Shown: positions 1 to 10,678 of the stretch, in pieces
Layout of the letters: every line of letters starts with the position of its first letter
Position numbering within the stretch: position 1 is the first letter of the stretch
Source: Trichormus variabilis 0441
GTDB lineage: Bacteria > Cyanobacteriota > Cyanobacteriia > Cyanobacteriales > Nostocaceae
NCBI RefSeq assembly: GCF_009856605.1
Contig: NZ_CP047243.1
Coordinates: 124,001 to 188,000 of the forward strand
Reading direction: 5' to 3'
DNA: 64,000 nt
Made by a program: the position numbers and the translations under genes
The notes under the pieces: generated by a model
Databases searched by the model: none
What the model was told of the DNA's origin: nothing
What the model saw: only the letters and a program-made list of their open reading frames with translations

Positions 1-1054
1 TGCGGATATCAGACGTATTGGAGAAATTCCAGCAGGATTACCCACCTTACAAATACCAACTTTTACCCCATCCCAAATCACAATAATGATTGTTGATGGT
101 GCAATTCTAGGAATGTTGGGTTGTATTGATACGCTACTCACGGCGGTAATTGCTGAGAGTTTGACTCGCACTGAACATAAACCTGACAAAGAATTAATTG
201 GTCAAGGTATCGGTAACTTAATATCTGGTTTGTGTGGTGGACTACCTGGTGCTGGTGCCACAATGGGTACAGTGGTGAATATTCAAACTGGTGCTAGAAC
301 AGCTTTATCGGGTTTAACTCGTGCATTAATTTTATTAGTTGTCGTTCTGTGGGCTGCGAGTATAACTCAACCTATCCCAATGGCAGTATTAGCTGGTATT
401 GCTCTTAAGGTGGGGATTGACATTCTCGACTGGAGTTTCCTCAAACGCGCTCATAAAGTATCATTCAAAGCCACAATCATTATGTACAGTGTTTTGTTCT
501 TAACCGTATTTGTGGACTTAATTGTTGCTGTTGGCGTGGGAGTCTTCATTGCCAATATCTTAACTATCGAACGTCTTTCTCAGTTACAGTCTGAGGATGT
601 CAGGATGATTAGTGATACTGATGATGCCATTGTTTTAAATGAACAAGAGAAACAATTGCTAAAACAAGCTCATGGACGCGTTGTGCTGTTTCATCTAAGC
701 GGGCCGATGATTTTCGGAGTATCTAAAGCGATCGCTCGTAAACATTCAGCAATGGTAAACTATGATGTGTTGATAGTAGATTTAAGCAATGTTCCATTTT
801 TGGGTGTGACCGCTTCTTTAGCAATTGAAAATGCTATTAAAGAAAGTAGCGAACAAGGTTGTTATGTATTGATTGTTGGTGCATCTAACAAAGTTAAACA
901 GCGCTTAGAAAAGTTTGGCATTATCGGGTTTGTTCCACTACATCATATGTTTGTAGATCGTTTAGAAGCACTCAAACAAGCCGTTGCTTTAGTTAATCAT
1001 CATGCAGGTTCTGATAATTTTGCTGTTAGTATTCTCCCTGACACTCATCAGTAA
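1..1054 (+). CDS. SulP-family anion transporter, C-terminal part (5' cut by window)
   Basis: The reading frame is open from base 2, so the gene begins before the window; the first internal ATG (86) is not the real start. What remains is the last part of the membrane domain (hydrophobic helices and Gly-rich loops, e.g. GLPGAGATMGT) followed by a cytoplasmic STAS domain over roughly the last 120 residues, with the typical strand-helix pattern VLIVDLSNVPFLGV. SulP proteins carry sulfate, bicarbonate or other anions across the inner membrane; in cyanobacteria BicA-type members take up bicarbonate with sodium. Which anion is used here cannot be read from the fragment. The gene ends at TAA 1052-1054, about 70 bases before the convergent gene at 1126. 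Confidence 0.9.
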   Translation, partial: ADIRRIGEIPAGLPTLQIPTFTPSQITIMIVDGAILGMLGCIDTLLTAVIAESLTRTEHKPDKELIGQGIGNLISGLCGGLPGAGATMGTVVNIQTGARTALSGLTRALILLVVVLWAASITQPIPMAVLAGIALKVGIDILDWSFLKRAHKVSFKATIIMYSVLFLTVFVDLIVAVGVGVFIANILTIERLSQLQSEDVRMISDTDDAIVLNEQEKQLLKQAHGRVVLFHLSGPMIFGVSKAIARKHSAMVNYDVLIVDLSNVPFLGVTASLAIENAIKESSEQGCYVLIVGASNKVKQRLEKFGIIGFVPLHHMFVDRLEALKQAVALVNHHAGSDNFAVSILPDTHQ

Positions 1055-1125
1055 AAACTTACCGTAAATGAAAAATTGGCTTCTATCTATACTCAAAACT
1101 CAGTTTTTCAGATCCAAGAGTAAAG

Positions 1126-1944
1126 TTATTTAAACTTGCATAGTTGAGAAGTCAAGACATTATAGACAGGAGAAATCGGTAAATAATAATCTGCGATCGG
1201 ATCAATAATGACGTATCTAACAGAGTTACTACTAATATTTAACGTGGCTAGAATGTTTTTCTGATTCAAGCTAAAAATTTTAATTCCACGATCAAACAAA
1301 CGTTGAAATAAGTATGTAGTTTGAATTTTGAGCAGTTGACGCTTTTGTTCGGGGTCGAGGAAAAAATGCCAGGAGAACCTGAATTTGCGAAGGATTTCCG
1401 AAAAATCAGGAATGTTAAATGCCTGGCAGAATTCAGGACTGAATCCAGTTTCTGTTTTCCCCAACGGAATACCCTCAATTTTTGGCATAAAGAGTACTCG
1501 TTTAAATAAGGCACTTCTGACACCAGTTTGGAAATGTAAGTAAGCGGGACAAATCTGAAGTAGCTCTTTCTGTTGCTCGTTTAACTTGGTTTCAAATTCC
1601 CAGGCTAATTGTATGCTCCTAAAAAATTGTTTTCTGGGATTTTCTGCACAAGGGCGACCTTCTGAACATTTCAGTGCCAGATTTGAATCAGGAAACACTC
1701 CTAATTTATAATCATGGCAACCTAAAATGTGGATTCCTCTATGGAATTTCTCGGTGTAAGGATTGATATTATATTTCTGTGGATTGTTTTCTAGCGTAGC
1801 GATGAAATGAACTAACCTGCGGATAAATTCAGAAGGGCTGACAGATTGTTTCTGTAATTGTTCATAGATGCACGATTCCAGGTCAATTTTGATTTGACCT
1901 TGGGAGTAAGTTTGAACACCCAAAGGTGAAGCTGTTTTGTTCAT
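1126..1944 (-). CDS. Hypothetical protein with divergent kinase-like signatures, coupled to the Ca2+-ATPase
   Basis: 272 residues with no family I recognise with certainty. Its ATG lies inside the ATGA overlap with the stop of the upstream P-type ATPase, so the two are probably translated as a pair. Several segments sit in the order expected for a protein kinase fold: ALK near residue 88 (beta-3 lysine position), a hydrophobic hinge-like stretch [10 protein letters not shown] around 150, and a catalytic-loop-like SLNQKNILA near 225 followed by IIDP, where active kinases have HRDxxxxN and DFG. The catalytic Asp is not in place, so if the fold is right this would be a pseudokinase or a distant small-molecule kinase. 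No signal peptide or membrane helix is seen. The kinase reading is inference; the coupling is seen directly. Confidence 0.8.
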   Translation of the reverse strand: MNKTASPLGVQTYSQGQIKIDLESCIYEQLQKQSVSPSEFIRRLVHFIATLENNPQKYNINPYTEKFHRGIHILGCHDYKLGVFPDSNLALKCSEGRPCAENPRKQFFRSIQLAWEFETKLNEQQKELLQICPAYLHFQTGVRSALFKRVLFMPKIEGIPLGKTETGFSPEFCQAFNIPDFSEILRKFRFSWHFFLDPEQKRQLLKIQTTYLFQRLFDRGIKIFSLNQKNILATLNISSNSVRYVIIDPIADYYLPISPVYNVLTSQLCKFK

Positions 1945-4781
1945 ATTTTGGAGTATTTACGAAAGGTATACCATCGGATAAATAGCTTTTCTGCTTCAAT
2001 CCAGACAAATACTAGAGAACTAAATCCAATACAAACTAATAGCTCTAATCCACTCAGGTAATGAGTATTGAAGAAGGAACGGAGTGGTTCAACATAAATA
2101 AGCATCAGTTGCAGGATACTGGTGACGGTAACAGATAGAACAACGTAAGGATTGGAGAAGGGATTTACCTCTAACATCAATCGCGTGTTGGAACGGATTG
2201 CTAGTGCGTGTCCCATTTGTGCTAAACAAAGCGTAGTAAACACCATAGTCTGCCAGCGATCGCGATCTAACAATTCGCTTTGTAACTGGGCAGTGTAATC
2301 GTATGCCCAGACCATCATCAAGATAGTTATTACAGCCAAAATAATGCCAATCCGCGCCATGTAAGACCCTAAACCTCTGGCAAAAATGCTCTCTTTTGGA
2401 TCTTTTGGAGGTTGTTGCATGACGATTGGTCTACCGGGTTCTACTGCCAGTGCTAAAGCCGGAAGTCCATCAGTTACCAAGTTCATCCAGAGAATTTGCA
2501 GGGGAGACAACGGTACGCCACCCAACCCCAGCAATGGCGCAGCCGCAATGGTCAATACCTCACCGATGTTGCTGCCGAGGATGTAGCGAATAAAGCGACG
2601 AATGTTGATGTAAACAACTCTTCCTTCTTCAACTGCCGAGACAATTGTGGCAAAGTTGTCATCCAGTAGCACCATGTCGCTGGCTTCCTTACTGACATCC
2701 GTGCCTGTAATGCCCATTGCCACACCGATATCTGCTTGTTTCAAGGCTGGAGCATCGTTAACTCCATCCCCAGTCATGGCAACAATTTGTCCTTGGGACT
2801 GGAGAGCTTGGACTATTCGTAACTTATGCTCTGGTGTAACGCGGGCATAGACGCTAACTTGTTGCACTTGTACTTCCAGTTCTGGCTGGGTGAGCTTTTG
2901 GAGTTCCTGCCCAGTCAGAGAGCGATCGCCTACTTTTGCAATGCCTAAGTCTTGGGCGATCGCCTGTGCGGTTAACTGGTGGTCGCCTGTAATCATCACC
3001 GTACGAATGCCTGCGGTACGGCATTTTGCCACCGCATCCCGCACTTCCGGACGGGGAGCATCCAGCATTCCCGCCAATCCCAACCAAGTCAAGTGAGTTT
3101 CAGCCGTATCTTCAAAATCGCGGTCTGATAATTTTGTCACGTTCTTCCTAGCAAAACCTAAGACCCGTAACCCTTGGCTGGCAAGCTGATTATTCTGTTC
3201 TAAAATCTGTTGCTGTTGTTGTGTTGTGATCATTTGAGACCCATCGCTCTGCTGAATGTGGGTGCAGAGTTGCAAAACTAGTTCGGGCGAGCCTTTGGTA
3301 AACATGATAAACACGCTCTCTCCCAGTTGGTTGGACGTATCCTGCACGACAACGCTCATCCGCTTGCGTTCGGATGAAAAGGGAAACTCAGCAATACGGG
3401 AGAAGGTTTGCTCCTCCTGGTCTTTGCGAAAACCTCCTTTGCCGGCAACTGCTAGTAACGCTCCTTCGGTGGGATCGCCTAAGATTGCCCAGTCGCCATT
3501 TTCCTTATGCAATACGGCATCATTACAAAGTACGCACGCCAGAAGTAGCGATCGCAATTCTGGCACTGCCTCCACTACAATTTCTTGTCCTACTCCGGTA
3601 TTGGCCTGCTGATAAAACGCGCCTTCAGAGCTGTATCCCTCCCCTGTTACACGAATGGCGTAACTAGCGGTATGTACTGCCTGCACCACCATCTTATTCT
3701 GGGTTAGAGTTCCGGTTTTATCCGAGCAGATGGTCGTCACAGAACCGAGGGTTTCCACCGCAGGCAGTTTTCGGATCAGGGCGTTCCGCTTCACCATGCG
3801 TTGCGTACCCAATGCCAGGGTAACGGTAATCACGGCGGGTAAGCCTTCTGGTACCACCGCAACCGCCATACTGAGGGAGACTTTGACTAGTTCCTCAAAC
3901 AGTGAGGGGTTGAACAATGTCCCCCCTAAAATCACGATCGCTACTATAATCAACGATCCTGTAACCAACGTATTGCCCAGTTGGGCCATGCGTTTTTGCA
4001 AAGGTGTTGGCTCTGTCTCGACGGATTGCAGCGCGGTTGCAATCTTGCCCAATTCGGTTTGCATTCCAGTGCTGGTGACTACCACTGTTGCCCGTCCCTG
4101 CACCACCTCTGTTCCAGAGAACACTAAATTGATGCGATCGCCCAGAGGCGCATCTTCTTGTAGGATGGCATTGGCTTGTTTTTCAACCGCGTGTGCCTCT
4201 CCGGTGAGTGCTGCTTCTCGCACCTGCAAGTTTGCTGCTTCTAGGATGCGCCCATCTGCTGCCACCTTAACCCCAGCTTCCAGCAGCATAATGTCCCCAG
4301 GCACCAGTTCTTTAGATTCCGCCTCCACTACTTTACCTTCGCGGATCAGCCGCACTTTGGACGATGCCATGTTTTTCAGTGCTGCCAATGCTTTTTCGGC
4401 TCCACTCTCCTGGAGGTAGCCCAGTAAACCATTCAGCAATACCACCGCAAAGATTGCTACCGCATCCTTGGGAAAAATGAACTGTCCCTTTACCAAAGAT
4501 TCACGCACATCCAGAAGCATCGAAATAATGGCCACGGCGATCAGCATTAGTAACATGATGTTTTTAAACTGATCCCAGAAAATTTCCCAGGGCGATCGCC
4601 CACTTATTTCGACCAGTTCGTTTGTACCATAGTGCTGTAAATTCTCGTCAATCTGTTCCTGGGTTAAACCATGCGTGCGATCGCTCTTGAGCAGCCAAAG
4701 AGTTTTTTGAGCCTCGATAGTATGCCACGATCTACTCTCAAAGGGTTGAGGAATTTGAGGGTGCGATAAATTAGCAGACAT
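1941..4781 (-). CDS. P2A-type calcium-transporting ATPase (PacL-like)
   Basis: 946 residues, normal length for a bacterial SERCA-like Ca2+ pump. Domains in order: N-terminal cation-ATPase region, actuator loop with TGEA near residue 192 (usual TGES), membrane motif PEGLP in M4 that helps form the ion site, phosphorylation site [10 protein letters not shown] with Asp near 354, nucleotide-binding domain with KGSPE, hinge MITGDH and [17 protein letters not shown], then four C-terminal helices. It would export Ca2+ (or related divalent cations) from the cytoplasm at the cost of ATP. PEGLP and the C-terminal helix set favour P2A over heavy-metal P1B pumps; no CPC motif or N-terminal metal-binding domain is present. 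The start ATG at 4779-4781 is used; the 3' end overlaps the kinase-like gene by 4 bases. Confidence 0.96.
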   Translation of the reverse strand: MSANLSHPQIPQPFESRSWHTIEAQKTLWLLKSDRTHGLTQEQIDENLQHYGTNELVEISGRSPWEIFWDQFKNIMLLMLIAVAIISMLLDVRESLVKGQFIFPKDAVAIFAVVLLNGLLGYLQESGAEKALAALKNMASSKVRLIREGKVVEAESKELVPGDIMLLEAGVKVAADGRILEAANLQVREAALTGEAHAVEKQANAILQEDAPLGDRINLVFSGTEVVQGRATVVVTSTGMQTELGKIATALQSVETEPTPLQKRMAQLGNTLVTGSLIIVAIVILGGTLFNPSLFEELVKVSLSMAVAVVPEGLPAVITVTLALGTQRMVKRNALIRKLPAVETLGSVTTICSDKTGTLTQNKMVVQAVHTASYAIRVTGEGYSSEGAFYQQANTGVGQEIVVEAVPELRSLLLACVLCNDAVLHKENGDWAILGDPTEGALLAVAGKGGFRKDQEEQTFSRIAEFPFSSERKRMSVVVQDTSNQLGESVFIMFTKGSPELVLQLCTHIQQSDGSQMITTQQQQQILEQNNQLASQGLRVLGFARKNVTKLSDRDFEDTAETHLTWLGLAGMLDAPRPEVRDAVAKCRTAGIRTVMITGDHQLTAQAIAQDLGIAKVGDRSLTGQELQKLTQPELEVQVQQVSVYARVTPEHKLRIVQALQSQGQIVAMTGDGVNDAPALKQADIGVAMGITGTDVSKEASDMVLLDDNFATIVSAVEEGRVVYINIRRFIRYILGSNIGEVLTIAAAPLLGLGGVPLSPLQILWMNLVTDGLPALALAVEPGRPIVMQQPPKDPKESIFARGLGSYMARIGIILAVITILMMVWAYDYTAQLQSELLDRDRWQTMVFTTLCLAQMGHALAIRSNTRLMLEVNPFSNPYVVLSVTVTSILQLMLIYVEPLRSFFNTHYLSGLELLVCIGFSSLVFVWIEAEKLFIRWYTFRKYSKI

Positions 4782-4940
4782 GGGTAAAATGAATTGTACT
4801 AAAAAATAGTTCTTATATCATTACACTGCACTATAAAATAGTGCAAGCAGACCTGCATCGAAATTTCTTTTGGGATTGTTAGAGAAAAGTAGATAGTTTA
4901 TCAGGTGAGGTTGGCTGAAAGTGAGGAGGACTGGTTGATA

Positions 4941-6056
4941 ATGACGAAGGATGCTTTTAAGCCACGGAGTTTGATTGGTAGACAGCGTGAGCTAGAGCAA
5001 ATCTGTAAAATTTTGGCAGATGACCAAGATTTGATGCTCACAGGTGTTACAGGAAGCGGACGACGAGCGCTGATTCGTTATGCCGCCCAGCAAACTGGAG
5101 CCAGAATTTTGGAGATCGATTGCTTGCGAGCCACCACCTCTTCTCGCTTTTTACAGTTGATGGCTTCAGGAATTCTGCACATCTTTGCAACAGAGGCAGA
5201 ACGAACCTTTATTCAGCAGTGGGCTTGTGGCTATCCCTTGCAATTAGAACAACTATCCCCATATCAACCCCGCTTGATTTGGCAGGTTTCCCAAAATGAT
5301 GAATGGTTGGTTCTGCAAGCCTTATTGAACTTACCTCAGGTGATGGCAGAATATTTAAGCTGCCGGGTAGTGTTTGTCTTTCAGAATTTCCCGCATATTC
5401 GCTCTTGGGATCGAGCAGGTCGATGGGAATCTTATTTGAGACAAGAAATTCAACGGCAAAACCGTGTCAGCTACGTTGTTTTGGCAACAACTCCAGAAGC
5501 TTGGGTGGAAGATAGCTCGGTTCAATTTGTCTCCTTGTTCCCTGTGCAACATCAGGAAATTCAAACCTGGGTTGTTGAAGCAATGGCAGTAGCCGACCTC
5601 AAGTTTGAAGTGGATGCCTTGAAACTGTTTTTGGACTATTCACAAGGACATGTTGGAGATGCCATTGCCCTGGCGCGGCGAATTTGGAGCGACTATCGTT
5701 GCTTCTATCAGGATGAACAAACTTCTTTTGCGTCCCCATCCTCCTCAAATCTCATCCAACTTCATCATGTACATTGCAGCACTTTACGATTGGTTGAAGA
5801 TTTGTCTGTTACCTTTGAGTCTCTCCTTTTACTGCTGCCTCCTATTCAGGCACGAGTACTGGAAAGTTTAGCGATCGATCCTACCGATAGCCCTCATTCA
5901 CGTTCCTATCTTCAGAAACACCAATTTTCACGAGGAGGTGGTTTTCAAGGCGCTCTTACAGGATTGGAACTCAAAGGATTAATTTATGGAGCAAAAGCCG
6001 GGTATCGAGTGGCATTACCACTTTTATCGTTTTGGCTCAAACAACGCATTTTGTAG
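4941..6056 (+). CDS. AAA/STAND-like P-loop protein with degenerate Walker A
   Basis: 371 residues from ATG 4941. That start is chosen over GTG 4905 because AGGAGGA (4924-4930) lies 10 bases before it. The N-terminus looks like an archaeal-type/STAND ATPase: IGRQRELEQI, then GVTGSGRRALI where a Walker A would read GxxGxGKT. The essential Lys is Arg, so ATP binding may be weak or lost. A Walker-B-like hydrophobic strand RVVFVFQNF follows near residue 147, but the acidic pair is missing. The C-terminal third looks like a winged-helix region. It is divergent from the Ca2+-ATPase, sharing the 160-base promoter gap. The function is unknown; related proteins often bind DNA or act as regulators. Confidence 0.8.
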   Translation: MTKDAFKPRSLIGRQRELEQICKILADDQDLMLTGVTGSGRRALIRYAAQQTGARILEIDCLRATTSSRFLQLMASGILHIFATEAERTFIQQWACGYPLQLEQLSPYQPRLIWQVSQNDEWLVLQALLNLPQVMAEYLSCRVVFVFQNFPHIRSWDRAGRWESYLRQEIQRQNRVSYVVLATTPEAWVEDSSVQFVSLFPVQHQEIQTWVVEAMAVADLKFEVDALKLFLDYSQGHVGDAIALARRIWSDYRCFYQDEQTSFASPSSSNLIQLHHVHCSTLRLVEDLSVTFESLLLLLPPIQARVLESLAIDPTDSPHSRSYLQKHQFSRGGGFQGALTGLELKGLIYGAKAGYRVALPLLSFWLKQRIL

Positions 6057-6238
6057 CTTTAGTTACTTTTTTTTACTCACAAAAAATAGCTACCCCACCA
6101 AATGCCTTCTTCAACACAAAATCTGTGAAACACGTACAACCCGCTATGTACCAAAGTTTAATTACTCACTCGTCGCTCACCCCGTCGTCTGTTACTGCTT
6201 TGCAGCAACTAGACTCAGGGGTGAAGCTTCTCGCTCGT

Positions 6239-6289
6239 CCCCATTCCTCTCGCCGCCACAGCGTTAGCTTGGCGGCGAGAGGAATGGGG
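6239..6289. repeat. 20-bp perfect inverted repeat (dispersed palindromic element)
   Basis: Arms 6239-6258 and 6270-6289 are exact reverse complements around an 11-base loop. The element lies in the 334-base gap between two convergent genes. It is GC-rich compared with its surroundings and has no following T run, so a mobile palindromic repeat fits better than a simple terminator. Nothing else with coding sense was seen in 6057-6350. Confidence 0.8.
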
Positions 6290-6350
6290 GTGTTGGATGA
6301 AAAAGTTATAAATAAATCTTCAGAGTAATAACTTTGGAGCAATTTAAATT

Positions 6351-6383
6351 AGAAAAAATAAGCCACTCTCTAATAGAGTGGCT
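6351..6383 (-). terminator. Rho-independent terminator of the methylase-helicase gene
   Basis: On the minus strand a 9-bp stem (6375-6383 with 6361-6369, loop CTAAT) is followed by TATTTTTTC, directly after the stop of the gene ending at 6391. The stem and T run are seen directly; the activity is inferred. Confidence 0.75.
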
Positions 6384-6390
6384 CAAATTA

Positions 6391-9300
6391 CTAACCCAAA
6401 ATCCCAATCACGTCCGCCAGAATTGACGCAGCCTTGTTGCCAGTGGGAATGAATATCCGCTTGCGCCACTGGATGATTTCCGTGAAACATCCAACAGCCA
6501 CAAGCCGATCAGCCAGGGAAAGAGCCTCAACCAATTCCAAGCGAGGTTCATTAGCAACATAAGAAAGACGCAACGTTACGCCACCTGGGAGTTGCTGTGA
6601 ATACCCCTCGTTGAGAACTAACCAAACAAGTTCTGTGGGACTTAACAACTGATTCTTTAGCCCAAGTTGTTCCGTCACAGACTGAATATCTACTGCGTTG
6701 ACCACCCGACCAAGAATCTTCTGTCCATCACTAGTTTGCAATCGGAACACTCGACTGTTCTCCTGAGGCAGAATTTTCCAGATTGGCAGCAGGATTCCGG
6801 TGACTAGATGCAAATAATCAGTGGTGAACTTGGGCAGTGCGTCCACCTCCTTTGACCAAGCAGCGATAAACGCCTCAGCCGAAACCTGCTGCCAAGTGGA
6901 TGATTCCAATTGTTCGACTGGTACACGAGTTTCTTTCTGTGGACGGACGAGTAAAACCCGTGGCACAACACCACCATCACAGTCGAATATACTGTGCGTA
7001 GGAATGGATACAGCCGCGTTACTGGATTTCTGATTTACCATGAGTTGTCCTTGGTACTTAGCAGCAAACTCAAGCATCTCGACAGCAGTTCTGATGTTAT
7101 TTCGTTGAACTTGCTCGACCTTCAGGTAGTTAGTTACACTCCCAGTATCTGGGTGCGTGTAAACAGATTCGCAGCTTTCGATAGTAAACCTTTCAGCACG
7201 GAGCGTTTCTACTCCAGCTTCAAAGATACCTGCGGCGATCGCAGTTTCGATTTGCTGACTCAACAACAACTCAAACCTCTCAAAGATGATATTCTGCATT
7301 CCTATCCTTAAAGCCAACAGTCGGTTAAGGAATTGTCGCAGAGGTGGTAAATCTATTTTCATACCGCCTTCATGAGATGTTAGCGATAGTCCAGTCATGG
7401 CTTCAAAAGTCCCTAGTGGAACCTCATAGAATCGACCTTGGAATATCTGTTTAAATAACTCATACAAAGCGTACTCTGCGTACTGAGATTCTAGATTATC
7501 TTTAGTATCGAATATGCCGTTACCGCCAGTTTGCCTCTGACCACGGGTGAGTGCGCCAAGACTGTCGAGCCGTCGAGCGATAGTGCTGATGAATCGGCGT
7601 TCACCGCGCACATTAGTAGTCACAGGTCTAAACACTGGTGCTGATGCTTGGTTTGTTCTGTGCGATCGCCCAAGCCCCTGAATTGCATTATCAGCCCTCC
7701 AACCAGCTTCGAGCAAATAGTGCGATCGCCGCCGACGATTCACAGCGTTGAGATCCGCGTGATAACTGCGACCTGTACCACCAGCATCAGAGAAGATGAG
7801 AATCTGCTTATCTCCCGCCATAAAAGCGTTAGTTTCCGCAATATTAGCGCCAGAACCCCGCGAATCAACAAACAAGCGTCCAGAATCATCCTTAAGAACT
7901 CGCTTACTGCGACCAGTAACTTCAGCCACTTGCTTGTGGCCGAAGTGCCATAGCAGTTGTTCTAAAGCTCCTGGTATTGGGTCAAGGCTTGCTAACTTAT
8001 CAACCAAGGCATCTCTCAAAGCCACAGCTTCAGATGAAACAATAGGTGAGCCATCGGCATCGAAAGCCGGTTCGGAGCGTTCCTCGGCTTCAGATGATGA
8101 GTGAATCTCATGCAGATGTACAGGAAACGCGCTTAGCAGGTAGTCCATGACATATTCCCGTGGAGTCAGGTCAAGGTTTAAGTCCTTCCACTCCTCTGCC
8201 GGAACCTCATTGAGTCGTCGCTTAAGCAATTCTTCATTAGTCGATACGATTTGAATAACAACAGCATTACCCGCAGCTAAATCATTCTCAATTGCTTTGA
8301 TTAGCATGGGACACTTCATTCCGGTCAGCAAATGGTTAAAGAACCTTTGCTTATGCGATTCAAACTGAGACATGGCAGACATCTTAGCTGCACGATTGTA
8401 AGTTTTCGCACCAGTGATGTTGCAGGCTTCTAAGGCTTTGTGCAAGTTATTGTGGATAATTTGAAAGGCATCGGCGTAATTATCGTAAATCCTTTCCTGG
8501 GTAGGAGTAAGTTCGATTTCTAACATCTCATATTCCACACCGTCGAAGGAAAGCGATCGCGCCAGATACAACCCCAACGCCTTCAAATCTCGTGCTACCA
8601 CTTCCATCGCGGCGATACCACCGACTTCAATGGACTCCACGAAATCCTCTCGTGAGGTAAACGGGAAATCCCCAGTCTGCCACAATCCCAAGCGATTAGC
8701 ATAGGAGAGGTTAGAGACTTTGGTTGCACCAGTAGCAGAAACGTAAACCACCCGTGTCAAAGGTAATGCGTTTTGCAACCGCAGTCCGACAATACCTTGC
8801 TGTGATGCACTCACCAAGCCGAGTGTTCCCTCTTGCGCCATTGCATTGCCCATTGAATGGCACTCATCAAAGCATATAGCACCCTCAAAGTCCTTGAGCG
8901 CCCACTCAACAATCTGCTTAAGCCGACTTTTGCCGTTCTTTTGAGAACGCAGGGTGGAATATGTGCAGAACAAGATGCCTTCGGTAAATGGAATGCGATC
9001 GCCTAGTTTGATGTTACTTAGGTCAATAATGTTCTTTTTATTACCGCCTAAAGCACACCAGTCCCTACGGGCATCCTCAATCAGTGCAGAACTTTTCGAT
9101 ACCCAGATAGCTTTGCGTCGTCCCTGACACCAGTTGTCGAGGATGATTCCCGCGCACTGTCTACCCTTACCCGCACCAGTCCCATCACCAAGGAACCAGC
9201 CACGGCGAAATCTAACAGCATTTTCCGAGCTAGTTGCCGAGACAGTCACATTATCCCAAGAATCATCAACAGTATAAGACCCTGATAGATATTCGGAGTG

Positions 9301-10656
9301 AGCTTGACCTGCGTAAATAACGCTTTCAAGCTGTGCTTCTGACAACAAACCTTGAGTGATGATGTGCTGAGGTAAATGGGGTTTGTATGTGGGAGCCGGG
9401 GGAGATACAAGGGCTAAGGCTGCACTTTCGCAAAGTAGCGACGGATGTGGTTTTGCGTCCTTGATTCGGATTCTTTGTGGGCGATAGGTTTCATAGAGAG
9501 TATCTTTCAATTGGTCATTTGCTGCCCAATCAACAATCTCATAATCTAGCTCAACGATATTAAGAAATTCGGATAATGGTTGAGTAACTGGTGCTGATTG
9601 AGAATTAGGCTTAACAGGACTTAAACGAATTGCTTTTGATACGGCAGTTTGAGCAGTTTGAGTAATTCGTTCCCAAACTGGTCGCTGTGGTAGTTGCTCA
9701 ATCAGCGTTGCGAGTTCTGCTAGTTCAACGGTATCCGCAATACAAGGAATTTCTTGTGGATCAGCCGCCGGAACTTTGTCGATCACCGTCAACCGGGTGT
9801 CAATCTGTGTCCCGTGTTTACTGTAGACCTTACCGTTAATGCCAACCGAAAGAACTACCGTTGCTTTCTCCTGCATTTTGATAAAGGTATCTCGCCAAGT
9901 TAGATTATTTGGTGAAAACCAGTTGGCGGAAATTGTTACCAGTCTCCCGTGATCGCATAGTCTTTGCAACGCCGAGTTGATATGTCGTGGGGTAGCATCT
10001 GGATTGCGGCTGTTGATTTTGGGTGATGCTGAAAACGGTGGATTCATCAGCACAACAGATGGCTGAGTCTTTCCAGCCAGATAGTCATTTATCTGTTCGG
10101 CATTGACGGAGAATAGCGGAACACCAGGGAACAACCGCCGGAGAATCTTGCTTCTGTCGGACGAAATTTCGTTGAGCATCAGACTCGCACCCTGAAGTTT
10201 GGCGAACTGAGCTAATATGCCGGTTCCGGCAGATGGCTCCAACACTAAATCATTAGTTGTGATTTGTACGGCAACAGAAACCAGATATGCCAAAGACAAC
10301 GGAGTAGAAAACTGTTGAAGCTGCAATTGTTCTTCGCTGCGGCGGGTGTGCGTGGGGCAGAGTGATTCAACCAGTTGCAACTGTTCTAGTGGATTAGTGG
10401 GCAATCCCTTATGCCGCAAGTACAAAATCGCTGCCACTTCCACAGATTCGTAAGCATCTTTCCATAACCACGCGCCCTCTGCCGCAGTACCGTGGAAGTG
10501 GCGGTTCATCTGGGCTTGAATCGTTTTCGTGGTCAGTGGTCGGTGTTCAATGAGTGATTTGCTGAGTTCAGTTGCAACGTTCAAGATAGATTGCCCATAG
10601 TCAAGAACGGTTTGCAGGTCAAAGAGAGTCCCTTGTGTAGCGATGAGACTGACCAT
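6391..10656 (-). CDS. DNA methyltransferase-strawberry notch helicase fusion (DarB-like)
   Basis: About 1421 residues from ATG 10656; the frame is open further up, but that stretch overlaps the next gene and a dispersed repeat (10713 is the alternative ATG). N-terminal half: N6-adenine methyltransferase with motif I EPSAGTG near residue 140 and catalytic NPPF near 204. Middle: SF2 helicase with Walker A GDGTGAGKGR near 490 and DECH near 594, then SATGAT. C-terminal: strawberry-notch type helicase part with GGTGRSYHADL and GRSHRTNQ near 950-990. Fusions of this kind occur on phages and plasmids; phage P1 DarB protects DNA from host restriction. An antirestriction or plasmid DNA-modifying role is therefore inferred. 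It is probably a soluble cytoplasmic enzyme. A terminator follows the stop. Confidence 0.88.
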   Translation of the reverse strand: MVSLIATQGTLFDLQTVLDYGQSILNVATELSKSLIEHRPLTTKTIQAQMNRHFHGTAAEGAWLWKDAYESVEVAAILYLRHKGLPTNPLEQLQLVESLCPTHTRRSEEQLQLQQFSTPLSLAYLVSVAVQITTNDLVLEPSAGTGILAQFAKLQGASLMLNEISSDRSKILRRLFPGVPLFSVNAEQINDYLAGKTQPSVVLMNPPFSASPKINSRNPDATPRHINSALQRLCDHGRLVTISANWFSPNNLTWRDTFIKMQEKATVVLSVGINGKVYSKHGTQIDTRLTVIDKVPAADPQEIPCIADTVELAELATLIEQLPQRPVWERITQTAQTAVSKAIRLSPVKPNSQSAPVTQPLSEFLNIVELDYEIVDWAANDQLKDTLYETYRPQRIRIKDAKPHPSLLCESAALALVSPPAPTYKPHLPQHIITQGLLSEAQLESVIYAGQAHSEYLSGSYTVDDSWDNVTVSATSSENAVRFRRGWFLGDGTGAGKGRQCAGIILDNWCQGRRKAIWVSKSSALIEDARRDWCALGGNKKNIIDLSNIKLGDRIPFTEGILFCTYSTLRSQKNGKSRLKQIVEWALKDFEGAICFDECHSMGNAMAQEGTLGLVSASQQGIVGLRLQNALPLTRVVYVSATGATKVSNLSYANRLGLWQTGDFPFTSREDFVESIEVGGIAAMEVVARDLKALGLYLARSLSFDGVEYEMLEIELTPTQERIYDNYADAFQIIHNNLHKALEACNITGAKTYNRAAKMSAMSQFESHKQRFFNHLLTGMKCPMLIKAIENDLAAGNAVVIQIVSTNEELLKRRLNEVPAEEWKDLNLDLTPREYVMDYLLSAFPVHLHEIHSSSEAEERSEPAFDADGSPIVSSEAVALRDALVDKLASLDPIPGALEQLLWHFGHKQVAEVTGRSKRVLKDDSGRLFVDSRGSGANIAETNAFMAGDKQILIFSDAGGTGRSYHADLNAVNRRRRSHYLLEAGWRADNAIQGLGRSHRTNQASAPVFRPVTTNVRGERRFISTIARRLDSLGALTRGQRQTGGNGIFDTKDNLESQYAEYALYELFKQIFQGRFYEVPLGTFEAMTGLSLTSHEGGMKIDLPPLRQFLNRLLALRIGMQNIIFERFELLLSQQIETAIAAGIFEAGVETLRAERFTIESCESVYTHPDTGSVTNYLKVEQVQRNNIRTAVEMLEFAAKYQGQLMVNQKSSNAAVSIPTHSIFDCDGGVVPRVLLVRPQKETRVPVEQLESSTWQQVSAEAFIAAWSKEVDALPKFTTDYLHLVTGILLPIWKILPQENSRVFRLQTSDGQKILGRVVNAVDIQSVTEQLGLKNQLLSPTELVWLVLNEGYSQQLPGGVTLRLSYVANEPRLELVEALSLADRLVAVGCFTEIIQWRKRIFIPTGNKAASILADVIGILG

Positions 10657-10678
10657 ATCTATATATATGAATACATCA

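Noticed and set aside
3730..4419. 229-residue plus-strand frame inside the Ca2+-ATPase gene
   Set aside because: It is antisense to conserved ATPase motifs and its product is Ser/Thr/Arg-rich without a fold pattern.
6032..6328. Frames downstream of the P-loop gene (to 6267 and 6328)
   Set aside because: They overlap the gene end and run through the palindromic hairpin; no coding pattern.
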